A stretch of 14,090 bases of DNA from DATAEK01 sp036258055 (lineage in GTDB: Bacteria > Acidobacteriota > Vicinamibacteria > Vicinamibacterales > 2-12-FULL-66-21), in contig DATAEK010000015.1 in assembly GCA_036258055.1 (NCBI GenBank), forward strand, positions 1-14,090, read 5' to 3'. Shown here one piece after another: positions 1-6,268 of the stretch. A program made the translations under genes and the position numbers. Numbering within the stretch: the first letter of the stretch is position 1; every line of letters starts with the position of its first letter. Below the pieces are notes generated by a model, which was not told the origin of the DNA, did not search any database, and was given only the letters and a program-made list of their open reading frames with translations.

Positions 1-983
1 ATTGGACGTTGGTGAGTGGGGCGACGAGTCCGATGCCCTGGACGGTGTATGTCGGGCTGGCGGTATCGAGTCACCATGCAACCTTGGCGACGGGACTCTT
101 CACCGACGTGACGGTGCGGGAGATTACCGGGGGTAGCACCACGCCGACGACTCCGACCATCTCGATCGCCAGTCCCGTCGATGGTGCCACCCTGCCCGCG
201 AGCCAGCCCGTAACAGGTACCGCCACAGCGCACGACCCGAATGGCCACGAGCAGAGCGTGATGTTCCTCGTCAATGGCACGCAGGTCGGAACGGATACGA
301 CCGCGCCGTACAGCGTGACGCTGAATTCTCTCGCGCCGGGAACCTACAGGCTGTCGGCTGTCGCGATTGATGCCTCCGGCTCTTCCGCGAACGCCGCGCT
401 CGTGACCGTGACGGTCTCGGCGTTATCGTCATCGACGCAGCCGAGCAACCTTGCGATCACGAGCCCTCTCGCGGGTGCTACGTTCAGCGCACCAGCAACG
501 ATCACGATCGCAGCAAGTCCAAGCACAGACGGGACGATCTCGCGGATGGACTTCTACGGCGATGGCACACTGATCGGATCGAGGACGACATCTCCGTATT
601 CGCTCACTTGGAACAACGTCGGAGCGGGCATCCACTTGTTGTCGGCGGTGGCGATTCTCAGCTCCGGCACATCCGTTAGTTCGCAGGCGGTGCCCGTGTC
701 GGTAGGCGAGGCCGGGCCGGCACCCTCGACGCTCGTGTACTCGCCCTCGGTAAACGATGCGACGGCAGTGGACTACTACACGGTCGAGATCTATCTCTCC
801 GGAGGAGCCATGCCCGTGGCATCGAAATACCTCGGCAAGCCTTCCATCGCGAACAACGAGATCAGGGTGGATGTGAGCGACGTCGTCAATGCGCTGGCCG
901 CCGGAACGTACGTCGTGGTCGTGAGCGCCAACGGTCAGGGCGGTTCCACCTCCAGCCAGCCGTCGCCGGCCTTCGTGAAGTGA
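1..983 (+). CDS. Secreted Ig-like/fibronectin-like repeat protein, 3' end only
   Basis: The frame is open to the left edge (codons from position 3 onward), so the N-terminus, any signal peptide and any catalytic domain lie outside the window. The TTG at 9 need not be the start. Numbering residues from there, residues 1 to about 42 end with a VYVGLAVSSH...LATGLFTDV pattern, typical of the tail of a concanavalin-A-like/DUF1349-type beta-sandwich. A Thr/Pro/Ser-rich linker (about 42-49) follows, then two tandem bacterial Ig-like domains (about 50-137 and 145-232). Both repeat the scheme SP..GAT, F..(G/N)GT.(I/V)G, T.(S/A)PYS(V/L)T and LSAVAI. The last 85 residues resemble a fibronectin-III-like fold. 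No membrane anchor or sorting signal is seen at the C-terminus (...SPAFVK). It is probably a secreted or surface carbohydrate-binding or adhesive protein, possibly an enzyme with accessory domains. The family is inferred from pattern only. Confidence 0.8.
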   Translation, partial: WTLVSGATSPMPWTVYVGLAVSSHHATLATGLFTDVTVREITGGSTTPTTPTISIASPVDGATLPASQPVTGTATAHDPNGHEQSVMFLVNGTQVGTDTTAPYSVTLNSLAPGTYRLSAVAIDASGSSANAALVTVTVSALSSSTQPSNLAITSPLAGATFSAPATITIAASPSTDGTISRMDFYGDGTLIGSRTTSPYSLTWNNVGAGIHLLSAVAILSSGTSVSSQAVPVSVGEAGPAPSTLVYSPSVNDATAVDYYTVEIYLSGGAMPVASKYLGKPSIANNEIRVDVSDVVNALAAGTYVVVVSANGQGGSTSSQPSPAFVK

Positions 984-1014
984 TTCCCGGCGCCGGTCGC
1001 GCGCGAAAGCGGCT

Positions 1015-1023
1015 TGCTATACT
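1015..1023 (+). promoter_or_regulatory. Extended -10 promoter (TGC-TATACT) of the 1029 gene
   Basis: TATACT at 1018-1023 is preceded by TGC at 1015-1017, matching an extended -10 element. Only five bases separate it from the ATG at 1029, so transcription should begin at or within a base or two of the start codon. No -35 match and no Shine-Dalgarno sequence are present. This supports a leaderless mRNA and the ATG at 1029 as the start. Confidence 0.55.
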
Positions 1024-1028
1024 GCGGC

Positions 1029-1688
1029 ATGCGGTCAGCCGCGCTGTGCCTCCTACTCGCCGCGCTCGTCGCGACATCTGCGATCGACGCGCAACAACGT
1101 CGACGAACACCCGCGCGGCCGGCGGCTCCCCCGCCGGCGCCGCCGAAGCAGGAGCCGGCGCAGCTTACGTGCACCGAGCAGCTGGGGACGGGCGTGAAGA
1201 CGCGTGCCTCGTTCTGCTTCGTGCTTGCGGGGCGCGATCCTGCGCAAGGCGTGCTGGTCGCAGTTCCGCCCCATGCCGGTACGGCCACGCTGACCTTCCA
1301 TCTTCACAACCGGCACACCTACTCCGAAGAAGAGATGCGTGCAGGCCGCGGCTACGCGCAGTACACAGCTGTCATCGGCGTGCTGACGATGGCCGGCGAT
1401 CTGCTCGGGAGAGGCGCGGTCCAGAGTGAGTTCCGCGCAGCAAAGGATCTGTACGATCGCATCTTGGGCGGCGCCGGGCCAGGTGGCATGAAGGCGGTCG
1501 CGCCGATCGGCGACGAGCTCGTCACGGTCACCATCCCGGACAAAGTCGATCAGGTCAGCCTGCTCGGCGAAGTGCTCGAGGCCGCGACTGCGGCAGGCCG
1601 CGAGACCGCGTCACCCGGCCGTCCCGTTGCGCTGGTCAGTAACCTCCAGATCGAGTACCGTCCGGCGCCTCCGCCGAAGAAGCGCTGA
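1029..1688 (+). CDS. Secreted protein of unknown function with proline-rich ends
   Basis: I do not recognise this 219-residue protein. The ATG at 1029 is chosen over the upstream TTG at 1014 because it begins a clean signal peptide: Met-Arg, a hydrophobic core (about residues 4-17) and a likely cleavage near ATSAIDA/QQ. The TTG lies upstream of the -10 box. A basic Pro/Ala-rich stretch (24-44) follows, then a compact domain (about 45-212) with two cysteines, C48 and C63, that could form a disulfide in the periplasm. The tail is Pro-Pro-Pro-Lys-Lys-Arg. The middle (85-145) alternates beta-like and helical stretches with a His-rich turn (HLHNRH, 91-96). No catalytic motif is evident. The gene starts 45 bases after the Ig-repeat gene and ends 44 bases before the YpdA-like gene, and each of these two genes has its own -10-like box, so it is probably monocistronic. 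Secretion is well supported and function is unknown. Confidence 0.8.
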   Translation: MRSAALCLLLAALVATSAIDAQQRRRTPARPAAPPPAPPKQEPAQLTCTEQLGTGVKTRASFCFVLAGRDPAQGVLVAVPPHAGTATLTFHLHNRHTYSEEEMRAGRGYAQYTAVIGVLTMAGDLLGRGAVQSEFRAAKDLYDRILGGAGPGGMKAVAPIGDELVTVTIPDKVDQVSLLGEVLEAATAAGRETASPGRPVALVSNLQIEYRPAPPPKKR

Positions 1689-1720
1689 GCCGGCGCGTCC
1701 ACGCCGCGACCGTCTTTCGA

Positions 1721-1726
1721 TATCAT
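1721..1726 (+). promoter_or_regulatory. -10-like box TATCAT of the YpdA-like gene
   Basis: TATCAT lies six bases before the ATG at 1733 in a very short 44-base intergenic gap. No convincing -35 element or Shine-Dalgarno sequence is visible. The spacing fits a leaderless transcript starting at or next to the ATG. Confidence 0.45.
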
Positions 1727-1732
1727 CGTCTG

Positions 1733-2749
1733 ATGCACATGTACGACGTACTCGTGGTGGGCGCGGGACCTGCGGGACTCGCGACCGCCATCGCGGCTTC
1801 CAAAGCCGGACTCGATTGTCAGGTCCTCGAGAAAGGAGCGCTCGTCAACTCGCTTCTGCACTATCCAACCGAGATGGTCTTCTTCACGACACCCGAGCTG
1901 ATGGAAATCGGCGGGATGCCGTTCGTGAGTCCCTACGACAAGCCGACGCGGCTCGAGGCCCTCCGCTACTACCGCCGCGTGACCGACGCGTTCAAGATCG
2001 ACGTCGCCTTCGAGGAGACAGTCGTCGCGATCGCCCACGAGGCCGGCGTTCCCGACGAGCAGGGTTCGTTTGTCGTCGACACGAAGTCAGCCCGTGGCGT
2101 GCGGCGGTCATCACGGGCCCGGACCGTCGTCATCGCCTCGGGGGCCTACGACGTCGCGAACGAGATCGGCGTGCCAGGCGAAACCCTTCCGCACGTCTCC
2201 CACTACTACACCCAGCCGCATCCATTCTTCCGCAAGCGGGTAGTCGTCGTCGGTGGCAAGAACTCGGCAGCGGAAGCGGCGCTGGATCTCTTCCGGGCAG
2301 GGGCCCAGGTCACGCTCGTCCACCGTCGAAGCGCGCTTGGCGATTCCATCAAATACTGGGTCAAGCCGGACATCGAGAACCGGTTGAAGGAAGGATCGAT
2401 CGCGGCGCGTTTCGAAACACGTGTCGTGGAAATCCGTCCGACGACCGTTGTCGTCGAGCGCGACGGGAACACTGAGGAGATCGACGCCGACTTCGTCTTC
2501 CTGTTGACGGGTTACCGCTCGGATACGACGCTGCTTCGCAGTGCCGGCGTCGACATCGACCCAGAGATGTGCGGGCCGGTCTTCGACGCGAGCACCTTCG
2601 AGACGAACGTGCCGGGACTCTACGTCGCCGGCGCGGTCGTCGCCGGGGTTCAGAGCGGGAAGATCTTCATCGAGAACGGACGATTCCACGGCGAGCAGGT
2701 GATTGCGGCAATCCTGACCAGGCTGAAAGGGGAGCGGCAGCCGGCCTGA
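1733..2749 (+). CDS. ypdA: YpdA-family FAD/NAD(P)-dependent oxidoreductase (putative bacillithiol-disulfide reductase family)
   Basis: A 338-residue cytosolic flavoprotein of the usual YpdA length. The N-terminus has the FAD-binding Rossmann motif VVGAGPAG (8-15). The family signature YPTEMVFFTTPELMEIGGMPF occupies 44-64. The NAD(P) site is VVVGGKNSAAEAAL (171-184). The C-terminal FAD-contact region is GLYVAGAVVAG (295-305) followed by SGKIFIENGRFHG (308-320). Characterised YpdA proteins of Firmicutes reduce bacillithiol disulfide with NADPH, and a cysteine in the motif GGGPCG is reported to be important. Here that position is Ala14 (codon GCG). The only cysteines are C29 and C280 and there is no thioredoxin-reductase CxxC, so bacillithiol-disulfide reduction should not be assumed. 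ATG 1733 is preferred over ATG 1739 because of the -10-like box at 1721-1726. The gene converges on the Lon-domain gene with only three bases between stop codons. Confidence 0.88.
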   Translation: MHMYDVLVVGAGPAGLATAIAASKAGLDCQVLEKGALVNSLLHYPTEMVFFTTPELMEIGGMPFVSPYDKPTRLEALRYYRRVTDAFKIDVAFEETVVAIAHEAGVPDEQGSFVVDTKSARGVRRSSRARTVVIASGAYDVANEIGVPGETLPHVSHYYTQPHPFFRKRVVVVGGKNSAAEAALDLFRAGAQVTLVHRRSALGDSIKYWVKPDIENRLKEGSIAARFETRVVEIRPTTVVVERDGNTEEIDADFVFLLTGYRSDTTLLRSAGVDIDPEMCGPVFDASTFETNVPGLYVAGAVVAGVQSGKIFIENGRFHGEQVIAAILTRLKGERQPA

Positions 2750-2752
2750 CGG

Positions 2753-3385
2753 TCAGTGGGTGCCTTCGCCGCCCCAGTTGTGCTGGGCGACGATCACTTT
2801 CATTTCCAGGAGGTCGATGAGCGACAGACATCGCTCGAGCAGGCTGTCGCGTTCGAGCAGTGCCTGTTTCTCGACCGGCTCGAGCTCGAGGTACTGCGCC
2901 AGCGCGTTGACCAGATCTTCATCCGGCATCGACGGCGGAACCTTCTGTTCCATACCGCGTCCCGTCGGCTGCGGCACCAGCAGCGCCTCGAGCCGTCTCC
3001 GGGCGGTGCGCATCGCGTCCCGGTCCGCTTCCTTCGGTGATTCGACGATGCTGTCCACGTAAGCCACGCGGTACAGGCGATGGCCGTCCTCCGTCGTGAT
3101 GCGGAACTTCTCCATCCCCTGGAGCATGATGTTATAGCGACCGTCCTGAAGCCGTTCGGCTCGGGTGATGACGCCGGCGCAGCCGATCGGATAGACCGCC
3201 GGGCGCCCTTCGTACTCTCCCTCCCATCCCGGTCTGAGCAGCACCATCCCCACGATCCGGTCGCCGTTCAACGCGTCGGCGACCATCTCCCTGTACCGCG
3301 GCTCGAAGATGTGAAGCGGCAGAAACACGTTCGGAAAAAGCACGACGTTCGGTAGCGGAAAGATTGGAATCGTCGGAGGCAGCAT
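2753..3385 (-). CDS. Stand-alone Lon N-terminal (substrate-binding) domain protein
   Basis: A 210-residue protein that begins with the canonical Lon N-terminal domain pattern: IPIFPLPNVVLFPNVFLPLH, then IFEPRYREMV (residues about 7-35). Next come G.V.L.RPGWEGEY and PIGCAGVI, LQDGRYNIMLQGMEKFRI (about 79-96) and a helical C-terminal half rich in Leu and Glu (about 120-200). It has neither the AAA+ module nor the Ser-Lys protease domain of Lon, so it is not a protease. The Lon N domain binds substrates in Lon, and stand-alone versions are common but poorly characterised. It is the last gene of the three-gene minus-strand operon, 15 bases after the VWA gene, with no good Shine-Dalgarno sequence. 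The context suggests a substrate- or partner-recognition role for the ATPase/VWA pair, which is inference. No signal peptide, so cytosolic. Confidence 0.88.
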   Translation of the reverse strand: MLPPTIPIFPLPNVVLFPNVFLPLHIFEPRYREMVADALNGDRIVGMVLLRPGWEGEYEGRPAVYPIGCAGVITRAERLQDGRYNIMLQGMEKFRITTEDGHRLYRVAYVDSIVESPKEADRDAMRTARRRLEALLVPQPTGRGMEQKVPPSMPDEDLVNALAQYLELEPVEKQALLERDSLLERCLSLIDLLEMKVIVAQHNWGGEGTH

Positions 3386-3400
3386 AGGGGAGCCGTGCCG

Positions 3401-4672
3401 TCAGTGGATGGTCCTCGTCTTTTTCTCCATGTAGTCCATCAGCACGTATTGTCCGAGCGTCCGCGGCGTCGTGAAGTACGCCTTGCCGTGGCAGATCTGC
3501 GCGACCCGCCGGACGAAGCTCACGAGATCGTAGTCCCTCGCGAGCATGAAGGTGTTGATCAGGATGCCCGCCTTCCGGCACGCTGCGACCTCCGCGAACG
3601 TTTCGGAGACGATGAAGGGATCCAGGCCGAACGCGTTGCGATAGATGCGCCCGTCCGGGCGCGTGAGCGCCGACGGCTTGCCGTCGGTGATCATCACGAT
3701 CTGCCGCATGTCTTTCTGTTGACGCTCGAGGATCCGCCGCGCGAGACGAAGTCCTTCCCGGGTATTCGTGTAGTAGGGGCCGACGCGAACCCGGGCCAGC
3801 TGCGTCAGCGGAATCTCTTCGGCTGAATCGTGGAACAGGACCACCTTGAGCGCATCACCCGGATACTGCAGTCGAATCAGGTTCGCCAGCGCGAGCGCCA
3901 CGCGCTTTGCCGGCGTGAAGCGATCCTCGCCGTAGAGAATCATGCTGTGGCTGCAGTCGAGCATGAGGACCGTCGCGCAGGAGCTCTGATACTCACCCTG
4001 CACGACCATCAGGTCCTGATAGTCGACATCGATGGCCCCGGCGCCGATCGCCGCCTCGTTCCGGGTGACAGCGTTGAGGATCGTTCCGCTGGCGTCGATG
4101 TTCAGCGTGTCGCCGAACTCGTAGGGCTTGGGCGCGCCACTCGTTTCGATGCCGGTCGACATCTCACGGGTATCGTGCCGGCCGAGGCTGCTCTTGCCGA
4201 TCGAGCCGAGCAGATCCCTGAGCGCCCGGTAGCCGAGAAAGTCGAGGCTCTTGTCGGTGATCTCGAAGCGGAACTGACTCTCGGGCCCGGCGCCGCCACG
4301 CCCTGGGCGTTGCCGACGCTCGCGGTCACCCTCGAGATCAGGCGACGAGGTGATGTAGCCCTGACGCTGCAGCCGGTCGATTATCTGCTGGATCAGGTTG
4401 TCGATCCGCTCTTCGGCATCCTCGGCCTGCTGCCAGTCCTTGCCGAGCAGCTTTTCCAGCGTCTCATCCGGAAGCAGCCCGCCGTTGAGCAGCGCCTCGA
4501 GAATCGCGTCGTGCAGGGCCTGCATCGACTGGCCGTCGGCCTCGTCGTAAGGCAGGCCGTACGGGCTGTCGAACCCGCTCGACAGCAGGAGATCGGAGAG
4601 TCGTGACAGCAGCTCCTCGAGATCGAGGCCGTCCAGATCCTCGCCGGTGAACTTCGAGTAGCGGTATTTCAT
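3401..4672 (-). CDS. VWA-domain (MIDAS) protein, partner of the adjacent AAA+ ATPase
   Basis: A 423-residue cytosolic protein. The N-terminal part (about 1-110) is acidic and helical, with Leu/Glu/Asp-rich segments that could form a coiled or bundled region. A charged, Gly/Arg-rich linker follows (about 112-131), then a conserved-looking segment with PYEFGDTLN (183-191). The C-terminal VWA domain (about 232-415) carries a complete metal-ion-dependent adhesion site: DCSHS (D239, S241, S243), a Thr in YTNT (302 or 304) and D330 in MITDG. This is the arrangement of the D/CoxE-like partner subunits of chelatase- and MoxR-type ATPases, where the VWA protein binds the ATPase ring and couples it to a target. 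The ATPase gene lies five bases upstream and the Lon-domain gene 15 bases downstream, so co-transcription is very likely. A paralogous layout (chelatase-like ATPase next to a VWA protein) is found in actinobacteria. The substrate is unknown. Confidence 0.88.
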   Translation of the reverse strand: MKYRYSKFTGEDLDGLDLEELLSRLSDLLLSSGFDSPYGLPYDEADGQSMQALHDAILEALLNGGLLPDETLEKLLGKDWQQAEDAEERIDNLIQQIIDRLQRQGYITSSPDLEGDRERRQRPGRGGAGPESQFRFEITDKSLDFLGYRALRDLLGSIGKSSLGRHDTREMSTGIETSGAPKPYEFGDTLNIDASGTILNAVTRNEAAIGAGAIDVDYQDLMVVQGEYQSSCATVLMLDCSHSMILYGEDRFTPAKRVALALANLIRLQYPGDALKVVLFHDSAEEIPLTQLARVRVGPYYTNTREGLRLARRILERQQKDMRQIVMITDGKPSALTRPDGRIYRNAFGLDPFIVSETFAEVAACRKAGILINTFMLARDYDLVSFVRRVAQICHGKAYFTTPRTLGQYVLMDYMEKKTRTIH

Positions 4673-4677
4673 CGCCG

Positions 4678-6189
4678 TCAGTTGTAGTACTTCTTCTTCC
4701 CGGGCATCGGTATTTCGCGATCCATGGCCGGCTCGGGTGTGACCCCGCGCGGTGCGCGACGGACCGGCTCGGCGCCGCCGTACTGCCAGTCGTCGGACCG
4801 GCTGATCTTCTTCTGCGCGTACAGGCCCTCGAGCACGAAGTCGACCGCGGAGGCGACGAGCGGCGGCCGTGCGCGCTCGGGAATTCCGGCATGGCTGGTC
4901 AGCTCGTGCAGACCCTGCACCTCACGCGTCCGGTCGAGCAGTTCGACTGCGGCCAGCGTGTCGTCGACGTGGAGGCTGCCGCCGAGGTCGAACCACTCGG
5001 TAACCTGCCGGAGGTCCGCGCCCGCAAAGTAGCCGCTGAAGACGTTGCCGACGGCTCCCCGGATGATGTCGCGCGCCACGTTGTCGGCGCCACGCAGCTC
5101 GCCTTCGTACTCCAGCTCGAACTTGCCGGTGATGGCGGGCAGCGCCGCGTAGATGTCGGTGATGCGCGGCACGATCGTGCTTTCGCCCGACACCAGCGCG
5201 CGACGTTCGGCATTCGACACGACGTTCTCGAGGAGCGAGATCGGCAGCCGTTGACTGACGCCGGACCGCTTGTCGATCTTCGAGTCCTGTCGCGCCTGAA
5301 ACGCGATTTCCTCGACGACCTCACGGACGAACTCGGGCACCTGCAGATCGTCGTCTCGATCCTGCACCCAGGCTTCCTGGGCCGTGATCGCCATCGCATG
5401 GCCGCGCGTCAGTGGGTAGTGCGTGCGGATCTCGGATCCGATGCGGTCCTTGAGTGGGGTGATGATCTTGCCGCGCGCCGTATAGTCTTCCGGGTTCGCG
5501 CTGAACACGAGCAGCAGGTCGAGCGGCAGGCGGACGGGATAGCCCTTAATCTGCACGTCCCCTTCCTGCAGGACGTTGAACAGTCCGACTTGGATCTTGC
5601 CGGCGAGGTCCGGCAGCTCGTTGATGGCGAAGATCCCCCGGTTCGCCCTCGGCAGCAGGCCGTAGTGCATCGTCAGTTCGTCGGACAGCTGCAGGCCGGC
5701 TCGCGCCGCCTTGATTGGATCGAGGTCGCCGATCATGTCGGCGATCGTGACATCGGGGGTCGCCAGCTTTTCGACGTAGCGGTGGTCACGACCGAGCCAC
5801 GCGATCGGCAGCCGATCGCCGTCGTTGCGCACGCGCGCACGGCAGGCCGCGCAGATCGGCGCCAGCGGATCGTCGTGGATCTCGCATCCCGGAACAACCG
5901 GGATCGCTTCGTCGAGCAGCCCCGTCAACGCCCGGAGGATACGGCTCTTCGCCTGCCCGCGGAGGCCCAGCAGGATGAAGTTGTGACGGGACAAGACCGC
6001 GTTCACGATTTGAGGCACGACGCTGTCGTCGTAACCGATGATGCCGGGAAAAAGCGGCGTCTTGTCACGCAGGCGCGCAATCAGATTCTCGCGAATCTCG
6101 GTCCTCACGGGACGCCGGCGTACACGGCCGGCCGCGAGCTCGGATCGAAGTTCTGCAAGTGTGGAGGGACGATCGACCGTGGAGGGCAT
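4678..6189 (-). CDS. Magnesium-chelatase/MoxR-type AAA+ ATPase with zinc-knuckle-like insertion
   Basis: A 503-residue AAA+ ATPase. Walker A is GLRGQAKS (75-82). The Walker B region is GIFAINELPDL (185-195), with Asn-Glu instead of the classic Asp-Glu. As far as I recall, NELPDL is usual in this subfamily. Sensor 1 and following loop are FSANPEDYTARG (229-240) followed by PLKDRIGSEIRTHYPL (245-260). Between Walker A and B there is an insertion with C102, H105, C113 and C116 that could form a zinc knuckle. The C-terminal 200 residues are helical, ending in a basic tail (GKKKYYN). It is not placed in a chlorophyll or cobalamin gene cluster, so a metal-chelatase role is unlikely. A remodelling ATPase working with the VWA protein downstream (5-base gap) is more likely. 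The start at ATG 6189 is supported by a TAAGAT box six bases upstream. The gene is divergent from the phosphodiesterase gene. Confidence 0.88.
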   Translation of the reverse strand: MPSTVDRPSTLAELRSELAAGRVRRRPVRTEIRENLIARLRDKTPLFPGIIGYDDSVVPQIVNAVLSRHNFILLGLRGQAKSRILRALTGLLDEAIPVVPGCEIHDDPLAPICAACRARVRNDGDRLPIAWLGRDHRYVEKLATPDVTIADMIGDLDPIKAARAGLQLSDELTMHYGLLPRANRGIFAINELPDLAGKIQVGLFNVLQEGDVQIKGYPVRLPLDLLLVFSANPEDYTARGKIITPLKDRIGSEIRTHYPLTRGHAMAITAQEAWVQDRDDDLQVPEFVREVVEEIAFQARQDSKIDKRSGVSQRLPISLLENVVSNAERRALVSGESTIVPRITDIYAALPAITGKFELEYEGELRGADNVARDIIRGAVGNVFSGYFAGADLRQVTEWFDLGGSLHVDDTLAAVELLDRTREVQGLHELTSHAGIPERARPPLVASAVDFVLEGLYAQKKISRSDDWQYGGAEPVRRAPRGVTPEPAMDREIPMPGKKKYYN

Positions 6190-6195
6190 ATCGGC

Positions 6196-6201
6196 ATCTT
6201 A
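6196..6201 (-). promoter_or_regulatory. -10-like box TAAGAT of the AAA+/VWA/Lon-N operon
   Basis: On the minus strand, TAAGAT is followed by six bases (GCCGAT) and then the ATG at 6189. No Shine-Dalgarno sequence or clear -35 is seen. It is the mirror partner of an identical TAAGAT on the plus strand at 6256-6261. It fits a leaderless start for the three-gene operon. Confidence 0.5.
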
Positions 6202-6233
6202 CATCGGTTGATCGCGATTCCACCGATCGCCAG

Positions 6234-6261
6234 GTGACCGGGAAGAGGAACGGGCTAAGAT
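6234..6261 (+). promoter_or_regulatory. Promoter of the phosphodiesterase gene (GTGACC - 16 bp - TAAGAT)
   Basis: TAAGAT at 6256-6261 lies seven bases before the TTG at 6269. GTGACC at 6234-6239 is a four-of-six match to the -35 consensus at a 16-base spacing. The 79-base gap 6190-6268 therefore holds two divergent promoters with the same -10 hexamer. Confidence 0.45.
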
Positions 6262-6268
6262 CGAGGTC

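Noticed and set aside
1627..2475. A 282-codon plus-strand frame overlapping the YpdA-like gene
   Set aside because: Extremely Arg-rich translation with no motif. It lies one frame off a well-supported flavoprotein.
2746..2756. Palindrome CTGAC-G-GTCAG spanning the two convergent stop codons
   Set aside because: A one-base loop cannot form a hairpin, and the symmetry is largely explained by the two opposed TGA stop codons.
2753..3385. Truncated Lon protease pseudogene
   Set aside because: The frame is intact with a proper start and stop, the length is typical of stand-alone Lon N-domain proteins, and no Lon ATPase or protease remnant follows it.
4678..6189. Magnesium chelatase subunit I for chlorophyll synthesis
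   Set aside because: The ATPase is related to that family, but no pigment or cobalamin biosynthesis genes are nearby, and the VWA and Lon-N partners suggest a different role.
4891..6237. A 448-codon open frame on the plus strand opposite the AAA+ ATPase gene
   Set aside because: It is a shadow of the minus-strand gene in GC-rich DNA. The opposite frame has all AAA+ motifs in order, while this one shows no domain and is rich in Arg, Val, Asp and Gln as expected of an antisense frame.
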